This document shows positions 13,001 to 26,400 of a stretch of DNA of 64,000 nucleotides, piece after piece. Positions within the stretch are counted from its first letter, which is position 1, and each line of letters starts with the position of its first letter. Made by a program: the position numbers and the translations under genes. A model generated the notes under the pieces. The model was not told where the DNA came from, did not search any database, and worked only from the letters and a program-made list of their open reading frames with translations. The DNA lies in the NCBI GenBank assembly GCA_013397435.1, contig VZRG01000005.1, positions 767,508-831,507 on the forward strand, in the 5' to 3' direction. The DNA comes from Erythrocercus mccallii (lineage: Eukaryota > Chordata > Aves > Passeriformes > Dicruridae).

Positions 13001-16000
13001 CTTGTAGAAATTTAGTGGGTTCCTCTGGCGGGTGATAGGGAAAAGCAAGAGACAGCTGGACAAAATGGAAGGAAATACTCAGAGTTAATAATCTCTGATC
13101 AGGAATTTACTGAGACTGGGTGCATTTGAGAGTAGAACAGAGAACAAGATGATTCTTCTGCTGTTTGGTACATGGGTTATGTGCATCTCTATTTGCCAGC
13201 GTAAATTGTTTTACACTGTGTGCTGGTGTGGAGCTGAAGACCATTAGGAGGACCATTACTCCACTCCTGTTAGTGCAGCAGTGGAGTAGGATGGCTTGGC
13301 ATATGGGGTAGAATACCTGCTGAGAGCAGGGGTGAGCCATGCATCCCCGCAGGACTCAGCAGCCCTCCTTCCTGCACCAGGGTCTTCCTGAAGAACAGAA
13401 CTTAAACTGTTAAAAGACTCTTCTGGGACAAGGAAGAAGCAGGAAATGGACACACAGAGAGATGGAGGCTGCATGAGAAGGGTAAAAGGTGGCAGGCATC
13501 ATCCCACCGCCCCTGCAAGCAAAGCTGGAGCCCATGGCTCAGGTTTGCAGCCTTTGGGGGCTTTTGAGTTAGCAGCAGTGGGTTTGATGGTAGCTGTTCT
13601 CTGTGGAGCAGAGGGTCCTCAGAGCCGAGTAAACTTCCTCACAGACAGGGTAAGTGGGCTCAGAATTGGGGGCTCACTCCCTGCTTGGGTCTGGCCTGCA
13701 CTTGAGAACTTGCTGCAGTTTCCCCAGAGAAATATTAATATAGCCAAGGTGGAGAGTCCAAAAAATCAGAGTTTACATTTGATACATGCTTATTTTGTTG
13801 GGTGAGTGATTATCGGGAAAACTTCCATAAACATATTTAAATTATTTACTGTCTTAACCTCTGAAAGCAAGTTTCTCAAGGTTTCTCAGCAACTGCTGTG
13901 TGGCTGTCGAGGCACTGGCATCTCACTGTATTGCTATAATTTTGGCCTAGTTTTAGAGATGGAAAAGGGCACATAGCAATCAAGTGGCCCATACATTTCA
14001 ATCACATTGGTAGTATTCGTGTTGATAAGCGGGATCCAAAAACAAAAGATTGAGGCAAGTCTGACCCTTTTCAGGGAGGCATTTTTCAAGGTCAAGTTCG
14101 AAGGGCAGTTTAGAACTAATGGGTAATTTTGGTCTATCTCTACCTGTATTATGGATGTTCTGCAATGAGATTGGGTTTGTTCTGGAAGCCTTTACCTGAG
14201 CTGCTGGCCTTGCGTGTCCCCCACCTCCGTGGGTGTCATGGACAGCCCAAGTCTTCTGGGGGAAATTTGCTACCCCACCTCTGCGATCCACTGAGGTTTT
14301 GTGCCTCTTTGGGGAAAAGCCTAAACTTGAACAGCAGGTCAAATTTTAAACTCTTGGTGGAGGTGCATAAGAGGTGTCACAGCAGGTCTGATCTGTAAAC
14401 CAGGGCATGGGGACCACTGTATTGTCAAAGGGAGACAGAATTGACATGACAGGCAGAAGATCCTCACTAAATTCTCCACCCAATGGCCCCACAACATGGT
14501 TCTGGGTCCAAAATATGAACTACTGACTTCACATGCCTTTGAGCTTTGTGCAGTCAGTTACATCTGCAAGATGCTGGGAGAAGCTCCTCATCCTTCTCCT
14601 GGTGTCTGAGGTGGGTGAGGAGGAAGAGGAGACCTGTTCCAATTCCTCTTTACTTTCCAGCAGAGTGGCACAGCAGAGCTGCAGGCGCATGCTGTGCCTT
14701 ATAGCGCTAGCGGGGAGCCTTTGCTGAGCTGTGTTGTCCCCTCTGCCCCATGCAGAGGGGACAGTGCCTGCAGAGGCTCCCCTGCTGCCCTGTGTTCCCT
14801 GTGCCTCAGTGCTGCAACACCGAACTCAGGCCTCCCTTTACTTGCCCCTTTATCATCCAACTTTCCTCTTATTATCCAGCTTTCTCTTATTTATGTCCCT
14901 TGTTAAAAGTCGATTTATTCATTTTAGAGTCCCTGTCTTTTCTTTGTCCTGGCGTTCATTTATTAGTGAGCCTCTTCTGTCTTTTTCCTGCCTGACATGA
15001 AGTATTTGTAAAAGTCCTTCTTACTCCCCTTAATCCCACTGGCTAGCATGAACTCCCCTTGCTTTTCTGTTACTCTTACTTTCCCTGCAAGTCTTTACTG
15101 ATCCTCTGTAGCCTTGTGTGGATCCTCTCTATTTCCAGTATGCCTGCTTTTTTTCTTTAAATCCTCAGAGTAGTCCCTTGTGAAGCCCCACCGGCTGCTC
15201 CTTCCTTTTCTTTGAATTTTCCTCTATCACAGGGACTACAACAGGCTGCGTTTTCATTAGAGTGCCAGTCAGGAGTTTTTTGCTGCCTTTTGCACTTATG
15301 GCTGCTCAGAAAAGGGGTTATATTTTAAGCATCCCTTTGGGAGGAACAAACTACATCCCTCCTGCCCACAGCTCCCCCTTTCAATTTGCAAATGAAAACT
15401 TAATAATAAGGGACAGATTAAACAGCATCATGCCTGGGTGCACTGCTGAGAGAGGCTTTCAATGTGCTTGCTTCCTGCTTCTGAGGCATGTAGGGGTATG
15501 GGTGCAAATATAGACATTTGGGTGTACCCTGACATCCCTGGGTTGGATTGCTTCACTCAGATGGGATCTTTTTTCCGTACTTACCACCTTGTGAATGCAT
15601 ACACATCTAAAATGTCCTGTGCCAGTGAGTTCTACAGCTTTATTAATTCTGTGTATCTGTTTTAGACCGCTGACAGTTTCATACAATATTCTCTGCTTCT
15701 TTAGAAAGAAATAGAGCACTACCCTTCTGTAATCACTCTCTCCATGCTGTTTAAGATTGAATTGAGTTTATCACAGAGGCCATTTGGTCTGACTACTTTA
15801 AATAAACACTTAATATATTAAAAAACCCCAACATGGGATAATTTGGTGCACAGAAATTTTACCTAAGCATTTTTTAAGGTGGGGTAGCAACATTCCTGTC
15901 TTATATTGATTTCATACAGATGTGTGTAATATATATGGAAAGATACATAGACATTTTTTCCTTCTGATAGCAACAGGTATTTTAGGAAAAAAAGGACATC

Positions 16001-17634
16001 TTTCTAATGCTGCAAGTGAAAAACAAATTCAGCATTAACTTGGCTAGCATCCACACAAATATCTACTGCAAATGAAGTAATAGGTGAATATTTCAGTGAC
16101 CCTTAGCGATGACTAATTCAGTATCCACCCAGTAATGTAGCAATATAGAGGTATGTGAATAAGGCATGAGGTTGTGGCCATTGCTAGAGTGCCTGTAAGC
16201 CCTAGAGCAATGCAGAACAACAGTTGGGAAACCAGAAGCACCTTCCAAAAAGAACATGTGTCAAGCCCAGGGTCCCAGCCCCAGAGAATGATTCCAGATG
16301 ACTTTCAGAAATGAGGTTATTGCATAAGTGCATAAAACGAGATGCCTGTGAATGCATGTGATCACCAGAGCTGTGTGACCAGTCATTTTGAATCCGTCTC
16401 CTGCTAGAGGCAGAGCACCGCTTCTAAAATCCTTTTGCCTCACTGTAATTTTTAAGCAGTAGGTAGGCAGAGTCAAGTCACGCTCTGGATTCCAGTAATA
16501 AGGAAGCAAAGTGTCACAACCCGTGTTCCATTTATATTCCCTCTTGTTCTGAAAACCCCGTGAGTTTATTAGTGATGCTGTTTTGAGGGGAAAGTGAACA
16601 CTGGGATCAAAACTGCCTTGTCATTTCCTTGTACATGGTGGGAGCCGAGCTGTGCTGTGGGCTTGACAGTGAGACCTGCTGAGCTGCACTGGTGCCTGTT
16701 AGGCTGCTTGTGCATTAAGAAATTGGTAGCATCAAGTGCCTTGTTGAAATTCATCCTTTGCTCCACATGAGGTACTCTCTTAGCACATGAAGGAATAATT
16801 CATGCTCAAGACTTTTTGACATAGGTATTACTGTCATGATATTAAGTAAGAGTGAAAATGTAGGTAGAGGCACTGGGAGAAATAAAAGAGTTTTACCAAA
16901 AAAATGAGGAGAAACAGGAATCCTTGCATGGATGTAATTTGCTAAAAGCCCAGAAATACTGTACGTGAGATAGCAATATTAGTGGCATGCAGAGGAGCTG
17001 GCTCAAGTGCAGGCAGTGCAGCTACAGTCCTGGTACTATCTGGAAAGGAGGAGATCATTCTTTTCGAAAAGAAAGTGGCTGAGTAAGGATCCACAAACAA
17101 AACTGGGGGTACTGTGGTGGTCTAACCTTGTGAAAGCACTTCTGGCTGCAAACAGAGTTGAAAATGCTTAGTGGGTAAAAATTTTAAGCATAAATAAAAA
17201 TAGGCTTACGTTTGGACTTTTAGTAATAATTATATTAAAATGACACAATTCATTAAATAATGCAATACATTCACATCTCTAAATACGCAGCAGCTGTTCG
17301 CTTCTGTCAAACATGATTCCTTTAGGGACTGAATAGAGAAGAGTAACATGCTGGCTTGCATGGTAATGTCCTGATGAGAGCTGGGCTGCAGCCTGCCCCC
17401 AACACTGATGAACAAAGGGTGTCTCTCTGCCATTGCCAGATCCTGAATGTGCCCCTCAGGGGGCTGGGCAGGAGGTGCCAGCAGGGCAGAGTAGGGTAAG
17501 GAAGGAGTGGATACAACACAGGCCTTGGAATTGTCCTTCTCAGGCTTTGTAGAACCTGAGCATTAAAAGATGTTTCAGCCTAGGGCTATAAGCAGATGAA
17601 TTTGGCAGTCCGTGATGTGCTGGAGTTAAAGCTC
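10012..17634. other. noncoding stretch, no gene recognised
   Basis: No transposon or gene is recognised. There are short G runs at 10122-10129 and 10522-10530, and a pyrimidine-leaning stretch at about 14730-15260 in which CTT, TCC and TTTCC words are frequent on the plus strand. Open frames of 127 codons (11302-11685, minus), 119 codons (13446-13805, plus) and 114 codons (13998-14342, minus) carry no recognisable motif. Two of them coincide with locally GC-richer patches, where stop codons are scarcer. Confidence 0.55.
10522..10530. repeat. G9 homopolymer
   Basis: A run of nine G followed directly by TTTT. A second run of eight G lies at 10122-10129. Both are simple homopolymers. Confidence 0.85.
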
Positions 17635-17680
17635 ATAAAAAGATTTTATTTTAAAATAAAAAAAATAAAAAATAAAAATA
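17635..17680. repeat. A/T-only tract with (AAAAAT)n-like units
   Basis: Apart from one G at 17642, this stretch contains only A and T. From about 17653 on it is made of A runs separated by single T. It resembles a degraded poly-A microsatellite, and I see no retroposed sequence upstream that it would tail. Confidence 0.8.
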
Positions 17681-20600
17681 GAGCTGTGAAAAAAGCCTGC
17701 TGCTTGATGGATGGCTAGTTGAGAGAGGGAATTGTCTGAATGTAGTGCCATCCTTGCCAGACTTTTGGTTATGGAAGTCTTTGGCCAGGCTTCTAATACA
17801 TAATAATTGATATAAAAATGCATTGATACACTAACTAATCAGCCAGTAGGTATATTTTCATTGCTTTTAAAGCAGAGGGTCTTATCCTTCACACCAAAAC
17901 TGAGGTAATATTCTGAAGGTGTAGAAAATAGGAAAGTCTTACCAGCAGATGATAGGCACCTGTGAAGAGCCCAGCTTAGAGCAGGATTTGAGTACTTGTC
18001 ATTGTTGACATCATCTGGTTCCTTATCAGAGGTAGTGAGCTGCATGTCTCCTTTACACTGCCATGCTTCATTTAGAGAAATTCCTGGGCATCCAGAAGTA
18101 TAAATCGGACCTTAGTTTCTAATCACAGTGAGAAAATCTTTGCATGTTCTACCAGTCTTTACTAAACTAAGGGATTCTACATAAAGACATCCATTTGCAA
18201 TAGAATGCTGATCCTGAAAATATTATGTGACTTCTGTGTTTTACTCTGTCAATAGATTTTTATACAACATTTTGCTTATACTTCAGACAAATTTAATTTT
18301 CATATTGTGTTGAATCCAGTAGCAGGAGGCTTGTAGTCTCTCATTTATGCAAGAAGAGAATTCAGGGTTAAAGTTGTCACTCTGTGCCAAGATCTGTAGA
18401 GAAAATGACAATAATCTACAAAATTAGAAGCTCAGAGCTCGTAATTTCCTCGTAAATTATTCTTTCCTTGTTCCTTTCATATCACTATACTTGTATAAAT
18501 AGATCATAGTTTATTTTTCTTTCCTGGTGATGGATTTGGAGTGTTTGCCACCTGTGCTCTAATGTGATTTGTTGTGATATATTGAAGATTTTTTATCTTG
18601 GTAAGGATTTTTCTCTCTTGTGCTTTGTTTGGGATTTTTCCCTCCTCTTCACTCTGGTATTTTTCAGGCACTAGGTTTTTATTCAGGATCATAACAGAAG
18701 TTTGATAAGAACACTCCAGAGAATGAAATTCTGTCATGAGAAGAGGCTTTCCCCCCCCCCCAATTTTATTACCTGGTACACTAAATTGTGTGGCCCAACA
18801 TTTGAAGTTTAAAAAGGCTTTATGTGCTGTTGGTGAAACTGAGCATAAGCATAATGATATGGCATTGACAGACTTATCATTTGGGCACTATATCTTTATC
18901 CACTGCTGTTTTATACCAAACAGATGAACTCACCCACTCTGTATCCCCTGCATGCTAGCAAATGTGTATGCATAACCTTCACCTTTCAACTTAAATCCCC
19001 AAGAGTCAGTCCCATGCCTTTAGGGACAAGAAGAGGCAAATACAACATTAATACAGCTTGCCAAGAGGCAGCATCTCCCCTCTTAATTCTTGATATAATC
19101 TAGGTATTCTTTGTCGGTCTTCTCTTTATCTGTTATCTTCCTGCCTTTACCTCACACTGAGCCCACGATGTAATGTGGTGGTGAAATTGCAATTAAGTGC
19201 ACCTAAATCAATGTGTAGCTTTTACATTCTTCTCCTTTATGAACTGCATAAAGCCAGTTATGGAATGCAGTGGGAAAAACCAGCAAAATCTGTCTACAGG
19301 TGACTTCTGGCTTAAAGGAAAGGGGAAAAAAACCAGGGCATGTGCATTCCCTTTGTTTATCCTCTCAGGATCACAGAGGTTGTCTTTTCTGTTTTGGTGA
19401 GACTAAGTGTTTGCAGAAGTTACAGAATGGGGATACTGTGGGTTAAATATTAGCACATTTCCTGTCCGACAGAGTTGGCCTTGCAGTAGGACTTTAACTG
19501 TTTCTTTGCTAGGGCTACTGATAAACACTGTATGAATTTTGAACCTCTATCATTATTTTCTACAGATTTTAGCAGCAGTAAAGCAGTAGTACAAAAATTA
19601 GAAATAAATGGTTAACATTTTGTTATTTTCACCAAGTTTTGTTTTTGCTGTAAGGTTTCTTTTAATTTCTGTTCTCTCCTGACTCTTTGTGCTCACCAAG
19701 TTGCCATTGCTTTTCCTCACACCATTTTTGCACAGGAAACGGCACGGTGCTGCTCTCCATGCTCAGACAGTCCCTCTCTGACTAAAGAGGTACTTTACCT
19801 CCTGCTGTCTCATGTCTGTCTTCGCAGATGAAAAAAATCCACCCAAAACCTCCAGGGAATAGCTCAGGTTCTGTGATACTTTTTCAATAGGTAATACAGT
19901 CCTGTGCAGTACAGGCTAAGCAGCTAAATTCAAGCATCTTTGCTGAAAATGTCCATCTAACCTCTTTCCTGCTACAAGAGTGACAGCCCTTCACATTTTC
20001 CTCTTAATTTGTACCCTTTGGTTGACTATAGTATTGATTTGTGCATTAAGGATGATTTAATCTTTCTTCCACCCTCTTATTAAGAGGGTTTGAAACCCTA
20101 CCTGGAGTCTTTATTAGCTTTTGACATCACAAAGGGAAATGTCAACACATAATGAGATAAATTTCAACATCACAGCAGACTGGAATACAACTTTCATGAA
20201 AGATGGATACAGGCAACACTTACCAAGATAAAAAAAAATGCCCAAAAGACAGAACCCTTCCTTTTCAGCATCCATCCATCTTTCTGTTTGTCTGTTGCTG
20301 CATTATAGTATTTATTAGAGTTTGTCTTGCTATACAATGGATTGCCAGAATCATGATTAAGAAGCTTATTCAAATGAATTAAAAATGTTTAAATGAAAAA
20401 GACCCAGAGAAGTAATTGCCAAAATTTAATCAAGGATTTAATTTGTAGCACAGACCAGCCAAATGGATTTTGCCGTTTTTCACTGCACTGTTTGTACAAG
20501 GAAATTAAAAAGTATAAAGAGTCAAAGACTCAGCAGTGTAACCCTTTAAGAATATGGCAGTATGCTCATTAGCCGCATTATATCAAACTTGGTCCTGAGG

Positions 20601-22786
20601 GCTTGTAGTTTGCAAAGCCAGACCACAGACAGGGGAGAAAAGAAGATAGCATTTTTTCCAATGTCATAAATTACTGCCAGCACACATTAGATGATTTCTC
20701 CATGCATTGCTGTAAGCAATGGTAGGTTAAATATCCCCCTTCTTAATGCCACTTAGTAATAAATGCCCTCATTTTAGCATGTCATCTTTAGCTGAACTGA
20801 AATAACTGAGACTAAAGAGCTGTCAGGGTTTGAAACAGAGACACTTCTCTTGCATTTACTGTTGAGAAATACATACATGACACCATTATGCTGTCTCTGT
20901 TTCATTGATGATAATAAGGTATCATCAAGCCTGGCATATCTGTTTGAACATGTTTTGCAGAAGTCTAATCATTAAGTAATATGTATCCCATTTCATCCAT
21001 CATTTCCACACAAAGAGCCACACAGTGCAATTGAGAGAACAATACTTTATGAGCCATGGATAGCTGGAGCAATGATAACTTCCAAGTAGCATATAACAGA
21101 CCCAGAAGTGTGCTCTAAATTACAGTGCTGAAGAGGTAGGAGGAGAGATAAGAAGCCCCTGCTTGTGAGGAGGAGGCCGAGATCAAGTGCGCATTTCTTT
21201 CCCATTAGTTGTGGTTGAAATAAATATTCAGCAGAGTGCTAAATGTTCAGTCTCCTTCAAAGGCAGACAGGGAAGCTGGTGCTGCAGTGCTGCACTGCCT
21301 TGCAGAGCCTGAGGCAGCTGGTGGGATGAGGTGAAAGGGTTCTGGGTCATTCAGGAGCTCTGAAGTCCCTTTCTTCCAAAACTGCTGACAAGGATGTCAA
21401 AAGAAGCCAAACAAAGAAAATGCGAAAACCACAAATGATGAATGGCTTCTAGGTAGCCCAGGATTCTCTCCTAAGCCTAAAATTACTTTAATTATTTTAA
21501 AAATGAGAAGAAATAAAAAAGCTTAACGTTTAGTACATACCTGAGGTGAATCATACCGATAGTAATAGCACAGAAAGGCAGGTCAGTGTGCAGCACTGGG
21601 GCAGGGTGCAGTGCAGAAAGGCTGTTCCCTTACTGCAGGAGGAAGGGTTTTGGTGTTTGTTTGCCAGTTTAAAGGAAATGGTAAAATCAGTGATTCCCAC
21701 CCCTACGTCTGTCAGAGAGACAAAGATTATGTTTACTACTTCTTTATTTTACTGCTGTAGCACCTGGTGAGTATTAGTTTTATAGCAGAGAGGCAGGCTT
21801 AATCTCTCCCAGCAAGGGGTCACAATAAGATATCTCTAAAGGTAAGGAGCCTTTCTGTGAGCAGACACAAGAACTGGCTGTGGCTTTCCCAGTTTCTCTG
21901 CCCCTGCAATCCCTGGGAAATTCTGCTCCCTTCACATTTCTCCTGTCCTGTGTGTTGGAAAAGGAGGGAGGTAGAGCTTTTTGGCAATTAAAACTTTCTC
22001 CTCTTGAGGTCCTTGAACTTGAGCTCATGAACTTGCTTAGCTTGCTTCTGCTCTTAGTCATTTTTGGTTTGCCTGATGCTTTTACACAGTTGCTCTCTTC
22101 ACAGAGCATTTTTAATTTAAGGCATCTCTTGCTTGCTCAGTTAAGTGGTTATAATTTTATTTGCACCGCAGAAGAGTTGCTGATAAACAAAGTTAAGACA
22201 TTAGAAAAGGAAGGAGTCCAAAATTCAGTGGTTGAGTTCCAAATATTTGAATTTTGTTCCCTATCCAGCCTTCTGAGCATTCTTAAGATTGTGGCAGAGT
22301 AAATTATGCAGCTGCTTTTAAGCAGAGCTTTAAAAGGTCATTTTGTTACATGAGATCTGAGTTAAATTCATGCACGTTTTTACTTCTTGTCTCTCTTTTA
22401 GAGAATTACATTTTTATAAACCATGGTTGCTGCAGCATGTAAAGTTCGTGCCTTTAAAACAAAAACTAAATACTTCTGAAAAATAAGAGCAAAAGCATTA
22501 TAGTACAAGATATCAGTGGCTATTATCATACCACATGTGCAACATTATTTTCACAATTTATTCTACAACCAGTTTTATTTGCCATTGAATTTCACCTATC
22601 ACAGATCCTAACATTTACATTGCAGAATTGGCTGTACCTTCATACTGTTTTCAGTTGATGGGGACCAATTCAGTTTAGGTGCTTTCCTTGGTTATAAAGA
22701 AAAGCAACTTAGGTCACTTTCAGATTGTGATAAACCTGTACCTTTTAAATTGTATGTAAACCTATATTTTCCTTTGGTATTGTCAC
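17681..22786. other. noncoding stretch with possible conserved AT-rich DNA
   Basis: No gene or transposon is recognised. There is a C11 run at 18751-18761. Between about 20340 and 21120 the sequence is complex and AT-rich, with several TAAT/ATTA and TTTAAAT-type words and no simple repeats. That is the texture often seen in conserved noncoding elements of gene deserts, but this is an impression and not a measurement. The longest frame, 140 codons at 21880-22302 plus, is leucine-rich with no recognisable domain. Confidence 0.5.
18751..18761. repeat. C11 homopolymer
   Basis: Eleven C in a row between CTTT and AATTTT. It gives the proline run of a short chance frame at 18736-18927. Confidence 0.9.
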
Positions 22787-22809
22787 TTTTTTTTTTTTTT
22801 TTTTTTTTT
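22787..22809. repeat. T23 homopolymer
   Basis: Twenty-three consecutive T, the longest homopolymer in the window. On the minus strand it could be the poly-A tail of a retroposed transcript, but the sequence to its right (22810 onward) is not one I recognise and I could not find a target-site duplication. Confidence 0.9.
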
Positions 22810-23251
22810 GAGTTGTAAAACTAGCAGTTAAAACTATTTTTTTTTCTGGGTGGATTTTTGGAAATCTTTACTGGGATATTTAAGGAATGCAGTTATTTGT
22901 CCAAGATTATTCTAAATGTCTGGATTTGAAAATGAGAATGAATTAATGTGTCCCATACTTCTTCATGGGATTTCCTGAGCAGAAGTAACTGTGTGTGAGC
23001 TATCTAGCTGATGTGTTGCAGGTTGGAGACATCAAGAAAAATCTTGGAAAAGGGGTCTTTTTTTCTTTCTTTCTAGAAAAAAATTTCACTGAACAAAACA
23101 AAAAGTCCTGAGAAAGACAAATCCATGGTAGTTGGTAGTCCTTGTTATTCTTCTCTTAACATGAGAGTCTTTAAAGAAAAGAATATGGTGACTTCTGTGA
23201 AAATTTTGTATCCCCCAAAATATGTTTATTTTAGTTGGTCATTGTAGAGAC

Positions 23252-23276
23252 AAAAAAAAAAATATATATATATATA
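23252..23276. repeat. A11 plus (TA)7 microsatellite
   Basis: Eleven A are followed without a break by seven TA dinucleotides. Simple-sequence repeat, likely length-polymorphic. Confidence 0.9.
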
Positions 23277-23345
23277 TCACTTTGAAAAAAAGTGCAGTGG
23301 TTGTTTGCTTTGGGGTTCTTTATTATTGAAATTTGAGTTTCTTAA

Positions 23346-23439
23346 TTTTTGTTTTGTTTATTTTGGTTTTGGTTTTTTTTCTTGTTTTGGTTTTTTGACT
23401 TTTTGTTGTGTTTTTTAGTTAGTTTGTTTGTTTTTCTGG
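23346..23439. repeat. G/T-dominated low-complexity tract
   Basis: The plus strand is almost entirely T and G, in GTTTT/GGTTTT/GTTTG words, with only a few A and C. It is the complement-type counterpart of the A/C tracts at 1239 and 27948. Confidence 0.8.
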
Positions 23440-26400
23440 CGACATGTGACAGAACAGCATTGTACAAAACCTTCTCATTTATTGCATGGCTTTAGCTTCT
23501 CCAGGGACCCTGCTCAGATTGCTGTTGATTTCCCATCCTTGCCAGTTCCTCAGCAGGAAATATAACAGGGAGTTGCTGCCTTGATCCAAATAGACTCACA
23601 CAGCATTTCAACAGGGAAACACAGCTGAAGAGGAATGTTTAGACTGATAAGCTTTTAGAAAATATTTCTGGGAGTGCACTTTTTGAACTGGTGAGCAGAG
23701 ACAGTCTGTCTGTGTCGGGCATTTCTCCTCCTCCTTATCATGGAATTTACTATTAAAAAAAAGCTACCACCACCTCCTTGAGCATGGAAAGAACTTTTCA
23801 AAATGCTGTTTCTCAGCAGCTGATACTATGGAGTCATGCTGGAGGTAGTAAATGAATAAAGCCATTAAAAAAAAGTGAATAAAGCTATAGCATCTCAACT
23901 ATGTTGGAGAATCAATCACAGGCTTGAGCTCATTTGTTCCAGTAGAGTGTAGTCTTATAAGAAGAGAACGGCTTGTTCCAGAAAAGTGTGAATAATGTGA
24001 TAAAACAAAATGAACTGCAGAATATATTCTAGCCAGCAGCCAAGAAATTATTCACACTGACAGATATTACAGGTAGAGAACATTTTCTGTATAGAATACC
24101 ACTTTCTACTTTCTCTTAGCATATGCATTATGGTTGCTGTTTTCCTACCTGCTCTGTAGAAGTGCACCCAGCTGTATACATGTGATTGTGATGCACTTTC
24201 TTCTTGTATATCATACAAAGAAATCATTATCTAGTTAGAGCAACTGCCCTTGCCTGTACAATTATTCAAAATTTTTTTGCCATTTTGAAAATGTATATAT
24301 TTAGTATTGAAATAGAAGCATTGTTTCTCTTCTGTTTTTACCTTGAACTGATGCACATACATGCACATTTATGTCTAAAGCAAGATGAATAGATCCTTGG
24401 ACCAAAACAGTAGATTTGCTACAGTCTGAAGTGATAATTGTATGGGCCACAGTTTTGCTTTAGCTGAGGCAAGGAATTCATGGATTTTTGCCTCATTACT
24501 TGAGGTGGTTTCCACTGTATCCCTGTATATAGCACACATTATACAATAAATCCAGATAAATAAATCCGTCTATTTCTTTATCCCGGTCTTGCATTCTTAA
24601 ACTTGTCCTGACATAGCTATATAAAGTAGTCATGCTGATGTCAAATGAGCTTTGTTAGGTACTGCAGCCTTTACTACGAACTCATGAGTATTGCTCTGTT
24701 CAAGACTTGCCTAAATTAGGTTGCATCAAATATTAGCAGTGCAGCCCACAAAAGTAGGCCAAAAAATTACCTGGAAGGAGGAGGGACAAGAAGGATTTTG
24801 AAAGGAAAAAGTAGCCTGGAAATGGACAGACCTAAAGGAAGAAGTTAAAGGCAAGGAGGGAAAGATAAACAGTGATAACACACATCTAACCATCTTTCAG
24901 CTTATGAATGCTGTGTTTGAAAAATATCGTGTTCTTTCTATTTTCTTTTCTTTTTTATTTACAACCTGGACCTTCATTCATATGATTATTTGACATGTAA
25001 TAGGTATTTTACTATTGACACAGATACCTTCAGGCTTCTTTCTTAGTGAGACTTTTTTGTTCATCCTATGGAACATATGTATTACACACAAACAGCTGCT
25101 AATCTTCTATGAAAATACATTTGAAGCCATATATGAAAACTAGGGACTTTGTCTAAACTTACATGAATTGAACTTATTACAAGAGTCTATCAGAGAAAAC
25201 ATTAGAGAAAACATTGCAAATAGATTTTTATATTTTTTTAACTCATGGACAAGATCAGTACTAGCACCGCCAGCCAGTGATCAGGTTTGAATGAGTACAC
25301 ATTTATAGGTCAATTCTTTGCTTTTGACCCAATGCACCACATTGGCAAAATCTTTCAGGATGCTGGGAAAATGGATTTATACCTGTAGTAAATGGACAAA
25401 AGCACTGTTACATTGATTACACATTTGCAATTAGCCTTTCACTCTTGGAAGTGAACTAGCAGACACTGGTTTCATGTTTCACTCCAAAAAATGTTTTGTT
25501 TGGGTCTGTTTTCCTTTGAGAGGCTGACTGGGGAAGAATGAGGTCATGCATTTTGAAAGCACATCACTGTGTGAGAATTTTCTTTATGCATAGCTTCTTT
25601 CTGAGTCAGAAGCTTATTCTGGCATGAGTAGCTGCTTATGCCATGTCCTATAAACTGTGTCAACTGAGGACATACCTATGAGTAGTGAAAAACAGAAAGA
25701 GTGTAGTAACAAAAGACCGCAGCAGGTTTAGCTTAGGGTATGAATAAGCATCTGCTTAGCCTCTGACACCTACCAAAACCAAACCAGTGCCCTAACTCAT
25801 CAATGCTCTATGTAAAATGAAGATGTTTGTGAAAATCAGGTTCTTCAAAGTGACCAACAGACAGCCAATGGGTGCCATTGAGTTCATACCAGCAGTGCCA
25901 TCCGTGGGGTTCCCGCGCCAGCCTCGTGCTCCTGATCCCACGGAGCTGCATGGGAGTTCGCTTCCAAGTGGCAAAGTAGTTGACATATTGTGTCTCAATT
26001 TAAGTCCCATTACCATTCATTAGACATGCTCCCAGTTAATTATTTAAAAAAATAAATGTAAATAACAAGTGTTAATTATACCCTCGAGGCCATTGATGTG
26101 TACAGTGTTGGCATTTCATGTAAGAGAGGCTGCCTGAAAATAGAATAAGAGCAGTATAATGCAAGAAAGAGGTTTTGGGAAATATTGTTGCTAACAAAAT
26201 GTTTTAGAATAGTAATTTCATCAATTACAAGCCTTAATATTTAAATGATGTTCTACCAAAAATCTGTCATGAAAAATATTGAGGTGATTTCTTGGCTGTT
26301 ATGCTTCCCTGTGCATTTAAAGGTTTATTTCATTAAAAATGGTTTTCAATCAGCTATAACACCACGCGGTGTTTTGGGGGTGGTCTTTGTATGTGTCCAC

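Noticed and set aside
22787..22809. Poly-A tail of a processed pseudogene on the minus strand
   Set aside because: No recognisable transcript-derived sequence adjoins the T23 run and no flanking direct repeat was found.
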